From Candidatus Peregrinibacteria bacterium RIFOXYB2_FULL_32_7 (GTDB lineage Bacteria; Patescibacteriota; Gracilibacteria; UBA1369; GWF2-33-10): a stretch of DNA of 11,740 nucleotides. Positions within the stretch are counted from its first letter, which is position 1. Every line of letters begins with the position of its first letter. Below the pieces are notes generated by a model. It had not been told where the DNA came from. It ran no database searches and saw nothing but the letters and a program-made list of their open reading frames with translations. The DNA is taken from positions 1-11,740 of the forward strand of contig MFXJ01000029.1 of assembly GCA_001787465.1 (NCBI GenBank), given 5' to 3'. Positions 1 to 6,427 of this stretch are shown here, one piece after another. The position numbers and the translations under genes are program-made.

Positions 1-185
1 CCTTGTTCGTGATTTTTGAAATATATTTTGTTTTTTTGAGGAATATTTTTATAAGTATAGTCAAAAACAGAATCTTTGAATCCAATTCTGTCTATCATGC
101 CTTTGCTGATAACTTCAGCTTTTGGCATTAAAAAAAGTTTATATTTAATGGAAGAACTGCCGCAGTTTAAGACGAGAATTTGCAT
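1..185 (-). CDS. ackA: Acetate kinase, N-terminal part (cut by window edge)
   Basis: Reverse-strand reading from the ATG at 185 gives 61 codons that run off the left edge. The protein opens MQILVLNCGSSSIKYKLF, the acetokinase-family signature. It contains the Asn7, Ser10, Ser12 and Lys14 positions of the conserved N-terminal nucleotide/phosphate-binding strand. Acetate kinase is a cytoplasmic ASKHA-fold enzyme that converts acetyl phosphate plus ADP to acetate plus ATP. It lies directly downstream of pta on the same strand, the standard pta-ackA order for substrate-level ATP formation. The gap to pta is 141 bp and holds several inverted repeats, so the two may not be expressed equally. No Shine-Dalgarno is visible before the ATG. 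The assignment is firm although only the first sixth of the gene is present. Confidence 0.93.
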   Translation of the reverse strand, partial: MQILVLNCGSSSIKYKLFLMPKAEVISKGMIDRIGFKDSVFDYTYKNIPQKNKIYFKNHEQ

Positions 186-205
186 TAAATTTGGAAAAGA
201 GGATT

Positions 206-313
206 TATACTACTCCGCTTTTAAATTTTAAAATTAAGTAGTATATGCTCCGAAGCTTAATTATTTATTTTATAAGGTAAATAAACAATATTATAAAGCT
301 ACGTAGCATTATA
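206..313. repeat. Three successive inverted repeats in the pta-ackA spacer
   Basis: The 141-bp gap between pta and ackA holds three separate inverted repeats. The first pairs 206-214 with 237-245 (9 bp, TATACTACT). The second pairs 264-270 with 279-285 (7 bp, TTTATTT). The third is a 22-bp near-perfect palindrome at 292-313 centred on GCTACGTAGC, with a single mismatched pair. None is followed by a clean T-run on either strand, so simple termination is not evident. They could be intercistronic mRNA hairpins setting the pta:ackA ratio, or merely AT-rich symmetry; the GCTACGTAGC core is the least likely to be chance. Confidence 0.45.
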
Positions 314-326
314 CAATTTTAAATTA

Positions 327-1343
327 TTAAAGCGTAGGAGTATAATTACTTTTTGCTTGGAAGGCGGTAACAGCCACTATATGAATTATATCATCAGTGG
401 AGCAGCCTCGCGACATATCGTTTATTGGGGCGTTTAAGCCTTGCAGAATCGGGCCAATTGCTTTTGTATTTCCTAAATATTGAACTAATTTGTAAGCAAT
501 ATTTCCAGTTTCCAAAGTTGGAAAAATTAAGACATTGGCCTTGCCGGCGATAAGACTTTCAGGGGCCTTTCTTTTGGCAACGGTTTCGACAATCGCAGTA
601 TCAGCTTGAAGCTCACCGTCGATTTGCAAATTGGGGTTTCTTGTTTTTGCTATTTTCATTGCTTTAATAATTCGATTGCACATTTCATGTTCAACTGTTC
701 CTTTGGTTGAAAATCCTAACATTGCGATTTTCGGATCAATACCAGCAATGTTTTTGGCGGTATCGGCTGAAGTAATAGCAATTTCAGCTAATTGTTCTTC
801 TGTCGGATAAGGACAAACAGCACAATCAGCAAAAATAAAAACACCATTCTCTCCATAATTTTGATCTGGCGTTATCATAATAAACGCTCCGGAAACAGTT
901 TTAATTCCTGGTTTTGTTCTAATTATTTGTAATGCTGGTCGAATCACATTGGCCGTTGGACTAGCGGCACCGCCACAACCCCCATCAGCATCACGGGTTT
1001 TTACCATCATTACCATAAAATAAAGAGGATCATTTAATAATTTTAAGGCCTCGTTTTTTGTTAAACCTTTTTCTTTTCTAATTTCGACCATTAAATCAGC
1101 ATATTTTTCTCTTTTTAAATCTGTTTCTGGATTTAAAATTTCAGCTTTGATAATATTTTGTAAATGCAAATTTTTGGCTTTTTGCAAAATAGTTTTTGAA
1201 TCTCCAAGAAGGATGATTTCAGCGATATTATTTTCAATAATAATATTTGTAGCTGAAAGAATTCGTTCATCTGTGCCTTCTGGCAGGACGATTTTTTTTG
1301 GATTTTTTTGAGCGGATAAGATGAATTTTTCGAGAAGGTGCAT
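327..1343 (-). CDS. pta: Phosphate acetyltransferase (phosphotransacetylase)
   Basis: This is a 338-residue protein of the PTA_PTB family in its short, single-domain form (clostridial/Methanosarcina Pta are about the same length). It interconverts acetyl-CoA plus phosphate with acetyl phosphate plus CoA in the cytoplasm. Recognisable blocks are KKIVLPEGTDERIL (16-29), RPALQIIRT (135-143), a FADCAV block (171-176), LGFSTKGT (209-216), DGELQADTAIV (242-252) and SRGCSTDDI (311-319). By comparison with the Methanosarcina enzyme, Ser311, Arg312 and an Asp of the TDD are active-site positions. One departure is at 119-130 (DADGGCGGAASP), where the family usually has a form like DGxVSGAxHST. ATG at 1343 is the first residue of family homology. 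ackA follows downstream, which argues for acetyl rather than butyryl specificity. The VIT gene lies 44 bp upstream, so co-transcription is possible. Confidence 0.95.
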   Translation of the reverse strand: MHLLEKFILSAQKNPKKIVLPEGTDERILSATNIIIENNIAEIILLGDSKTILQKAKNLHLQNIIKAEILNPETDLKREKYADLMVEIRKEKGLTKNEALKLLNDPLYFMVMMVKTRDADGGCGGAASPTANVIRPALQIIRTKPGIKTVSGAFIMITPDQNYGENGVFIFADCAVCPYPTEEQLAEIAITSADTAKNIAGIDPKIAMLGFSTKGTVEHEMCNRIIKAMKIAKTRNPNLQIDGELQADTAIVETVAKRKAPESLIAGKANVLIFPTLETGNIAYKLVQYLGNTKAIGPILQGLNAPINDMSRGCSTDDIIHIVAVTAFQAKSNYTPTL

Positions 1344-1387
1344 GTTTTTAATTATGAGTTGGTATATTAAATTTATAGCATAAATAT

Positions 1388-2260
1388 TTACACCGCAACT
1401 CCCAAAAACATCCTAATTAAATATCCGATAATGAAAGTTAAACCAGTTACTCCTATGCTGATGGCTGACATTTCTAAAAATCTCTTTTTAAAAGGTAAAT
1501 CTTTGGCAATAGATACGTAAAAATTGAAAACTAATATTATTAATATTCCATTAATTAAAGTAACAGCTAAAGCAAGAAAATAATTATGAAAAAGGAAATA
1601 CGGAGTGATTAAAAAAGCAACAGTGCAAACATAGGCAATACCAGTATAAATAGCTGATTTACTTGCCGATTGTCCTCTTTCATCAGTTCTGTGGGATAAA
1701 TATTCTGAGGCCGCCATTGAAAGAGAGGCCGCAAAACCAGTAATTAAGCCAGCTACTGCGATTAAATGTGTATTCTGCATGGCAAAAGTAAAACCAGCAA
1801 GCGCGGCAGTAAGTTCAACAAGCGCATCGTTTAACCCCAAAACAACTGAACCAATGTATCTAAGTTTGTCTTCTTTTAACATTGATATGAGTTCTTGCTC
1901 ATGTTTATTTTCATCTTCAATAATTTGCGAAATTTCAGGGATATCTTTTGAAAAATTATCATAATTAATTTGCGCTTGTTTTTCTCCTTTTTCCATTAAT
2001 TTGATGCCGAAAGTAAAGCCAAAAATTCTGGAAAGATAATAATATTTAAAAAGCATCCATTTGTTAGGTTTAATATCTTTTTTTGTATATTTTTTCCAAA
2101 ATTCGTAATGTTTTAATTCGTCTGCGGAAATGTTTTCTAAAACTTTTTGATTTTTTTCTCCTTTAATAACTTTTTTTAGTTTTAAATACAAAATATGCTC
2201 AGTCATTTCATTTTGCTGAGCTTTGAGAATAGATTTTAGTAATTGTGGGTTTAAAGACAT
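1388..2260 (-). CDS. Ferritin-like domain fused to VIT1/CCC1-type iron-manganese transporter
   Basis: This 290-residue protein has two parts. Residues 1-130 form a helical ferritin/rubrerythrin-like domain with Glu18 and Glu21, an ExxH at 48-51, Glu90 and Glu93, and a second ExxH at 117-120, a plausible di-metal site. From about residue 132 it is a VIT1/CCC1 membrane domain beginning YIGSVVLGLNDALVEL, the family's first helix with its GxxDALVE motif. About five hydrophobic segments follow (roughly 134-158, 163-187, 203-226, 228-250, 262-288). Proteins of this architecture (MbfA-like, membrane-bound ferritin) export or store Fe2+ or Mn2+. The direction and metal used here cannot be read from the sequence. 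It lies between the TrmB regulator and pta, all on the minus strand. A good promoter sits almost on top of the start codon, so it can be transcribed independently of the regulator. Confidence 0.88.
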   Translation of the reverse strand: MSLNPQLLKSILKAQQNEMTEHILYLKLKKVIKGEKNQKVLENISADELKHYEFWKKYTKKDIKPNKWMLFKYYYLSRIFGFTFGIKLMEKGEKQAQINYDNFSKDIPEISQIIEDENKHEQELISMLKEDKLRYIGSVVLGLNDALVELTAALAGFTFAMQNTHLIAVAGLITGFAASLSMAASEYLSHRTDERGQSASKSAIYTGIAYVCTVAFLITPYFLFHNYFLALAVTLINGILIILVFNFYVSIAKDLPFKKRFLEMSAISIGVTGLTFIIGYLIRMFLGVAV

Positions 2261-2268
2261 GTTTAAAA

Positions 2269-2298
2269 TTTATAAATTATAATTTTTTTTCTTATCAA
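2269..2298 (-). promoter_or_regulatory. Sigma70-type promoter for the VIT gene, nearly leaderless
   Basis: Read on the minus strand, TTGATA (plus-strand 2293-2298) and TATAAA (plus-strand 2269-2274) are separated by 18 bp; each matches the consensus at five of six positions. The start codon is at 2260, so transcription would begin about 1-3 nt before the ATG and give a leaderless or near-leaderless mRNA. No Shine-Dalgarno is present, which fits. Confidence 0.55.
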
Positions 2299-2318
2299 TA
2301 TAGAATATAGCACGATAG

Positions 2319-3068
2319 TTAAGAATTTAGCCACGCTAGTTCAAAAATTGATCTTTCGGTTTCTACAATTGCTTCACTTTCGATAATAACACCATGGAGG
2401 AAATTAGTATCTAGCGACATATAAGCGATTTTATTCCCATAAATATTGATTTCGCTTCGAAAAGGATATTTTTTGGCATTAATTAATCGTGATTCTCGAA
2501 GCAAGTTTTTGTCATTTTTTATGAATTCTCTACTTTTTTCTGTATCTGGAAAAATTGCTCTTACTTTTATGCCAAGTTTCGCTCTTCTTTCAAGGTAATT
2601 TTCAATATAATCTTTTAATTCTTTAATTTGGATATCTGGGATCGATGAATAAGCGAGTTTATTTTTGCCTTCTTTTAAAGTGTCTTCATAGATTTCTTTA
2701 ATTCCTTGTAGACCTTCAAAATATCGCACTTTTGGCATTATTTCGCCTCCATGCCGTAAGTTTAAAAAATCAGGAAGTAGATCTATGAATCTGGTTTTTT
2801 GTTCCTGAAGTTCGCGTTCTTTTTTTTCTAAAATATATTGAAAAATTTCTGGACTTTCAGCGTTATAATAATCGATTTTATTTTTCTCATAACTGCTTAC
2901 GTAACCTTTTTTTTGCAAAGATTCAAGAACGTGATAACAGGTAGTCCTTGATAATCCTGATTTTTTGGCAACTATACTCACTCCTTGTGATCCAATTCGT
3001 AGCATAGTTAAATATACTAAGGCTTCTTTTTCAGATAACTCTAGAGATTTAAGAAAATTGTCTAACAT
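2319..3068 (-). CDS. TrmB-family transcriptional regulator
   Basis: This is a 249-residue DNA-binding protein. A winged helix-turn-helix occupies about 8-70: LSEKEALVYLTMLRIG, then the recognition region AKKSGLSRTTCYHVLESLQK and a wing ending YVSSYEKNKIDYYNAE. A short charged helix, likely a coiled-coil dimerisation element, follows at 77-95 (LEKKERELQEQKTR). The C-terminal domain, about 112-249 (KVRYFEGLQGIKEIYEDTL onward), resembles the phospholipase-D-like effector domain seen in many TrmB relatives and lacks the sugar-binding domain of archaeal TrmB. The ligand is unknown. It is divergent from ilvC and upstream of the VIT-pta-ackA genes on its own strand, so either set could be its target. 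An inverted repeat over its own predicted transcription start suggests autoregulation. ATG at 3068 is the only start matching the usual N-terminus. Confidence 0.88.
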   Translation of the reverse strand: MLDNFLKSLELSEKEALVYLTMLRIGSQGVSIVAKKSGLSRTTCYHVLESLQKKGYVSSYEKNKIDYYNAESPEIFQYILEKKERELQEQKTRFIDLLPDFLNLRHGGEIMPKVRYFEGLQGIKEIYEDTLKEGKNKLAYSSIPDIQIKELKDYIENYLERRAKLGIKVRAIFPDTEKSREFIKNDKNLLRESRLINAKKYPFRSEINIYGNKIAYMSLDTNFLHGVIIESEAIVETERSIFELAWLNS

Positions 3069-3086
3069 ATTTTAAATTTTTTAAGA

Positions 3087-3105
3087 GTTGACCATATTGA
3101 TCGAC
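3087..3105. promoter_or_regulatory. Candidate operator: imperfect inverted repeat at the TrmB promoter
   Basis: GTTGA at 3087-3091 and TCGAC at 3101-3105 form the arms of a 19-bp imperfect palindrome, with six of nine pairs matching. It lies immediately downstream of the predicted minus-strand -10 box, over the expected transcription start of the regulator. The geometry suits autorepression. The binding protein is inferred from position only. Confidence 0.35.
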
Positions 3106-3111
3106 AGTTTT

Positions 3112-3140
3112 AATTTAGCTTAAATAAAAGATATTGTAAA
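3112..3140 (-). promoter_or_regulatory. Promoter for the TrmB-family regulator
   Basis: On the minus strand, TTTACA (plus-strand 3135-3140) and TAAATT (plus-strand 3112-3117) are 17 bp apart, the optimal sigma70 spacing. The predicted start, near 3105, gives a leader of about 37 nt before the ATG at 3068. Confidence 0.5.
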
Positions 3141-3167
3141 GATTTTTATATATTTTTGTTGAAGATA

Positions 3168-3197
3168 TTGGACGGATTCTGTTTATTTAGGTATGAT
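3168..3197 (+). promoter_or_regulatory. Promoter for ilvC
   Basis: TTGGAC (3168-3173) and TATGAT (3192-3197) are 18 bp apart, a good sigma70-type pair. Transcription would start near 3204, leaving a leader of about 30 nt with no clear Shine-Dalgarno before the ATG at 3234. It is divergent from, but does not overlap, the regulator's promoter. Confidence 0.55.
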
Positions 3198-3233
3198 TTG
3201 AATGTTCTTTTTATTTGCTAAGTTTTTGTTTAT

Positions 3234-4289
3234 ATGAAAATAGATTTTGGGGGCGTTTCTGAGAACGTCATTACTCGGGATGAATTTTCGCTTTCAAAAG
3301 CGCAGGAAATTTTAAAAAATGAAGTTGTAGCTGTGCTTGGTTATGGTATTCAGGGACCTGGACAGTCTTTGAATATGCGTGATAATGGAATAAATGTCAT
3401 TGTCGGGCAAAGAAAAGGAACGAAAACTTGGGATAAGGCCGTAGCTGACGGCTGGATTCCTGGAAAAACTCTTTTTGAACTTTCCGAAGCGGCAGAAAGA
3501 GGAACGATTATTCAATATTTACTTTCTGATGCCGGTCAAAAAGCATTTTGGCCAACCCTTAAGCCTTATTTGACTGAAGGTAAAACTTTGTATTTTTCTC
3601 ATGGTTTTTCTATTACTTATAAAGATTTGACTGGAGTTATTCCTCCAGAAAATATTGATGTTGTTTTAGTGGCTCCAAAAGGATCAGGCACAACTGTTCG
3701 TCGTAATTATTTGGAAGGAAGTGGCATTAATAGTAGTTATGCTATTTATCAGGACGCTACAGGCAAAGCAAAAGAAATAACTGCGGCTTTAGGGATTGTG
3801 ATTGGATCAGGATATCTTTTTGAAACAACTTTTGAAAAAGAGGTTTATAGTGATTTGACTGGAGAGCGTGGAATTTTGGTTGGAGCTATTGCTGGCGTGT
3901 TTGAAGCTCAATATAATGAACTTCGCAAACATGGACATTCTCCAAGCGAGGCTTTCAACGAAACTGTTGAAGAGTTTACTCAAAGTTTAATTAGATTAGT
4001 GGCTGAGAAAGGTATGGACTGGATGTTGGCAAATATTTCTACTACTGCTCAAAGAGGAGCGCTTGATTGGAAAGGTAAATTTAGAGATGCGGTTATGCCT
4101 GTTTTTGATAATCTTTATGAAAGTGTGAAAAATGGTACTGAAGCAAAAATTGTGTTAGATAAAAATAGTAAGCCTGATTATCGAGAAAAGTTAGAAGAAG
4201 AACTTAAAGAAATTCATGATTCAGAGATGTGGAAAACTGGAGCGCAAGTTAGAAAATTAAGACCGGAAAATTGGGAACAAAATTTGTGA
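3234..4289 (+). CDS. ilvC: Ketol-acid reductoisomerase (class I, yeast/Bacteroidetes-like)
   Basis: This 351-residue enzyme makes the second step of valine/isoleucine synthesis. It isomerises and reduces acetolactate or acetohydroxybutyrate with NADPH and Mg2+ in the cytoplasm. The Rossmann motif GYGIQG is at 36-41 and the cofactor loop GQRKGTKTW at 58-66. The active-site HGF carries His123, and APKGSG carries Lys149. The knotted C-terminal domain has the metal ligands Asp207 and Glu211 (SDLTGERG), and Glu243 and Glu247 (NETVEE). The 351-residue length fits class I, without the duplicated C-terminal domain of E. coli IlvC. Runs such as INSSYAIYQDATGKA, HSPSEAFNETVEE and the end VRKLRPEN read like fungal Ilv5 and Bacteroidetes enzymes rather than the short form of most bacteria. 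That comparison is from memory. The gene has its own promoter; purM follows after 146 bp. Confidence 0.96.
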   Translation: MKIDFGGVSENVITRDEFSLSKAQEILKNEVVAVLGYGIQGPGQSLNMRDNGINVIVGQRKGTKTWDKAVADGWIPGKTLFELSEAAERGTIIQYLLSDAGQKAFWPTLKPYLTEGKTLYFSHGFSITYKDLTGVIPPENIDVVLVAPKGSGTTVRRNYLEGSGINSSYAIYQDATGKAKEITAALGIVIGSGYLFETTFEKEVYSDLTGERGILVGAIAGVFEAQYNELRKHGHSPSEAFNETVEEFTQSLIRLVAEKGMDWMLANISTTAQRGALDWKGKFRDAVMPVFDNLYESVKNGTEAKIVLDKNSKPDYREKLEEELKEIHDSEMWKTGAQVRKLRPENWEQNL

Positions 4290-4350
4290 TTTATAGGTCG
4301 ATCACTTTACGGGTATTCGCCTGCCATTATGTTGATAATAGATGCTCTTA

Positions 4351-4371
4351 AATCACGAATCATGAATCACG
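4351..4371 (+). repeat. Heptamer direct repeats in the ilvC-purM spacer
   Basis: Three adjacent 7-bp units (AATCACG, AATCATG, AATCACG) lie in the 146-bp ilvC-purM gap. The gap otherwise shows a T-rich stretch at about 4390-4410 but no stable hairpin ahead of it, so no terminator is called. No convincing -35/-10 pair for purM was found. Confidence 0.5.
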
Positions 4372-4435
4372 ATAATTCTCTTTATTATTTGTTTTTTTTC
4401 CTTTATTTTAAAATAAACAATTTAACAATTTAATT

Positions 4436-5476
4436 ATGTCAACTTACGCAGAGGCCGGTGTCGATATTGATAAAGGCGATAAATGTTCAGCCCTTGCTTA
4501 TGCCGCGGCTAAACGAACTTTTGCAGGCAGAAAAAATAAAATTGGATCAGGGGTAGTGATTGAGGGAGGATTTACTGGGATGATGGATTTTGGCGATTTT
4601 TATCTTGTGCAAAATTGTGACGGAGTTGGTACCAAGACTTTGATTGCCAAAATGATTAATAAATATGATACTCTTGGTTATGATTTGTTAGCTATGGTGG
4701 CTGATGATATGATTGTTGTCGGAGCAGAATGCATTTCAATGACTAATACGATTGATATTCATCCGATTGATGAGGATTTGATTTGTTCAGCGATGAAAGG
4801 GCTGGAGAAAGCGTGTTTGGAAGAGAACGTAGTAATTCCAGGTGGTGAAATTGCTGAACTTAAAGGCATTGTTGAGTCAGGTACTTTTAGCTGGAATACG
4901 GATGCGGTTGGGATTTTGGAAAAAGATAAATATATTGATACCAAAGATATAAAAGTTGGCGATGCTGTTATAGGTTTGCAAAGTAGTGGCGTTCATTCCA
5001 ATGGTTTAAGTTTAGTGCGGCATGTCTTGAAAGAAAAATTTGGTGAGCATTGGGCACAAGAAGATTTTGGTGATGGTCGAAAATGGGGGGAAGTGATGTT
5101 AACGCCAACCAAAATTTATCATCGAGCCATTTTGGATTTAATTGGAGGATATAAAGAGGAAAGAAAAATAAAAATTAAAGGAATTTGTCATGTTACAGGA
5201 GGAGGAATTCCTGGGAATCTGCCAAGAATTTTGAAAGCAACAGGACTCGGTGCGAAACTTGATAATTTAATTGCTCCACAAGAAGAATTTAAAAAATTAA
5301 TTGAGTTTGGAAATATAGCTAAAAATGAAGCTTATCGTACTTGGAATATGGGAACAGGAATGATTTTGGTGATTGAAGAAAAAGATGAGAAAGCAGTTTT
5401 GAAACATTTTGAAGAAAAGCGGATTAAGGCGCAGAGGATGGGAGAGATCGTGGAAAAAGAAGGAGTTATGTTTTGA
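4436..5476 (+). CDS. purM: Phosphoribosylformylglycinamidine cyclo-ligase (AIR synthetase)
   Basis: This 346-residue PurM-family protein catalyses the ATP-dependent closure of formylglycinamidine ribonucleotide to aminoimidazole ribonucleotide, the fifth step of purine synthesis. Family motifs run in order: TYAEAGVDIDKGD (3-15), CDGVGTK (61-67), GAECI (96-100, usually GAEPL), PGGEIAEL (135-142), GLQSSGVHSNGLSLVR (180-195), HVTGGGIPGNLPRIL (252-266) and TWNMGTGM (302-309). The length is normal and ATG at 4436 places the conserved TYAEAGVD at the terminus as in homologues. It has no other purine gene beside it; the neighbours are ilvC and an unknown convergent gene. A lone purM would be consistent with a reduced genome whose pathway genes are scattered or partly lost. 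Purine or thiamine use of AIR cannot be decided here. Confidence 0.95.
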   Translation: MSTYAEAGVDIDKGDKCSALAYAAAKRTFAGRKNKIGSGVVIEGGFTGMMDFGDFYLVQNCDGVGTKTLIAKMINKYDTLGYDLLAMVADDMIVVGAECISMTNTIDIHPIDEDLICSAMKGLEKACLEENVVIPGGEIAELKGIVESGTFSWNTDAVGILEKDKYIDTKDIKVGDAVIGLQSSGVHSNGLSLVRHVLKEKFGEHWAQEDFGDGRKWGEVMLTPTKIYHRAILDLIGGYKEERKIKIKGICHVTGGGIPGNLPRILKATGLGAKLDNLIAPQEEFKKLIEFGNIAKNEAYRTWNMGTGMILVIEEKDEKAVLKHFEEKRIKAQRMGEIVEKEGVMF

Positions 5477-5484
5477 TTGTAGAA

Positions 5485-5943
5485 TTAAGATACGCTAACT
5501 TCATATACAGAAAGTCCAGGATAAGATGTGGCAAGTGTCCGCAAAGATTCGTTTGGGTTTGATGAAGTTAAAAGCTTTTTAATTTTTTTTCTATCATTTT
5601 TTGAATTTAAATTTAATTTTCCTGCTTCAAGTAAAGCTCTAATAGAGAGTCTTATGGCAATTATTTCTAATGCTAATTGAATTGTTTCAATGGATAAATC
5701 TAACTTTGTCTCGTTTCCCGTTCTTATTTTTGTATCTATACAAAGTTTTAAACTTTCATCTGTGTTTCCTATATAATTTAAAATTCTATGTGAAATAATT
5801 GTATCTTTATCTGGAACTGTTTCACATATTATGTCTTGTGGCAATTTAATTGTTCCTTCTGAAAAATATCTTTCATTTCCTGCGAATAATTTATCCTTAA
5901 AACCTTCTGTTTGGCATCCAATTATTGTAAACTCTTTTGCCAT
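5485..5943 (-). CDS. Hypothetical protein, 152 residues
   Basis: I do not recognise this protein. It has 152 residues, no signal peptide and no clear transmembrane segment. The N-terminal half (MAKEFTIIGCQTEGF onward) looks like mixed beta strands. Residues 81-108 form an amphipathic helix rich in Leu/Ile/Ala (LSIETIQLALEIIAIRLSIR). A basic stretch, NDRKKIKKLL, follows at about 115-124. It is convergent with purM (stop codons 8 bp apart) and divergent from the DUF2103-like gene. A weak promoter, TTGCTA (plus-strand 5989-5994) 17 bp from TAAAAA (plus-strand 5966-5971), could drive it with a leader of roughly 15 nt. Composition matches the neighbours. The clean ORF, usable promoter and non-overlapping placement support a real gene. 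No function is proposed. Confidence 0.7.
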   Translation of the reverse strand: MAKEFTIIGCQTEGFKDKLFAGNERYFSEGTIKLPQDIICETVPDKDTIISHRILNYIGNTDESLKLCIDTKIRTGNETKLDLSIETIQLALEIIAIRLSIRALLEAGKLNLNSKNDRKKIKKLLTSSNPNESLRTLATSYPGLSVYEVSVS

Positions 5944-6014
5944 ATATAAAAATTATTAAGAATCTTTTTTACCTTAATTGAAATTAATTAGCAAGTAAAT
6001 TTTGAATTAAAAGT

Positions 6015-6043
6015 TTGATTATAGTTCAAATTTATTATAAATT
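6015..6043 (+). promoter_or_regulatory. Promoter for the DUF2103-like gene
   Basis: TTGATT (6015-6020) and TAAATT (6038-6043) have a 17-bp spacer, and an overlapping TATAAA lies 2 bp upstream. Transcription would start near 6050, which supports the ATG at 6078 and argues against the in-frame TTG at 6015, because that TTG is itself part of the -35 box. Confidence 0.45.
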
Positions 6044-6077
6044 TTTAATAAAATTTAAGCAAAAAGTCGCGAATATT

Positions 6078-6356
6078 ATGCCTAAATACCGTGTTAGCAA
6101 AATCAAACGTCAACATACAATTCTTCCTGGGATTGATAAGTTGCTTTTGAAACTTTCAGAATTTGAAAATGTGAAATCAATTACTCCTGGGAGAATTAAA
6201 AAAGCTACAGCGTTTTTTAAACCCATTTTAACTTTTTCTGTGGAACTAGAAAATGGCGTTAAATTGATTGGTAAATCAGGTAAAGCCGTACAAGAGGTTT
6301 TTGTGGTTACGGAGAATAAGGAGGCGGTGTTGGAATTTTTAAAAAGTTGTAAATAA
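6078..6356 (+). CDS. Small conserved protein, DUF2103-like
   Basis: From the ATG at 6078 the product has 92 residues and opens MPKYRVSKIKRQHTILPGID. It then has a basic SITPGRIKKA segment (about 38-47) and ends with GKSGKAVQEVFVVTENKEAV (about 67-86). The pattern H-T-x-L-P-G near the start, PGRI in the middle and GKxVQEVFVVT near the end recalls the DUF2103 family, described as small predicted metal-binding proteins. I judge this from memory and its biochemical role is unknown. An upstream in-frame TTG (6015) would add 21 residues, but they do not look conserved and fall in the promoter. There is no Shine-Dalgarno. ilvD begins 71 bp downstream on the same strand and may be co-transcribed, although a possible separate -10 lies just before ilvD. 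Confidence 0.72.
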   Translation: MPKYRVSKIKRQHTILPGIDKLLLKLSEFENVKSITPGRIKKATAFFKPILTFSVELENGVKLIGKSGKAVQEVFVVTENKEAVLEFLKSCK

Positions 6357-6427
6357 ATTGGAAAAGAATTATTTTAGAAGTAAATTTGACTAGCGTATTT
6401 TTTTTTTATTTTTTATTCTAATTCACA

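Noticed and set aside
1779..1964. 61-codon plus-strand ORF opposite the VIT gene
   Set aside because: It is a Ser/Ile-rich antisense shadow of a well-supported coding region.
4380..4435. Rho-independent terminator after ilvC
   Set aside because: There is a T-rich tract but no stable stem directly before it.
6015..6077. TTG start extending the DUF2103-like protein by 21 residues
   Set aside because: The TTG lies in the best -35 box, the added residues show no conserved pattern, and the ATG at 6078 fits the family start.
6386..6419. TTGACT plus TATTCT as a complete ilvD promoter
   Set aside because: The spacer is 22 bp, too long for a normal sigma70 promoter; only the -10 element is kept as a suggestion.
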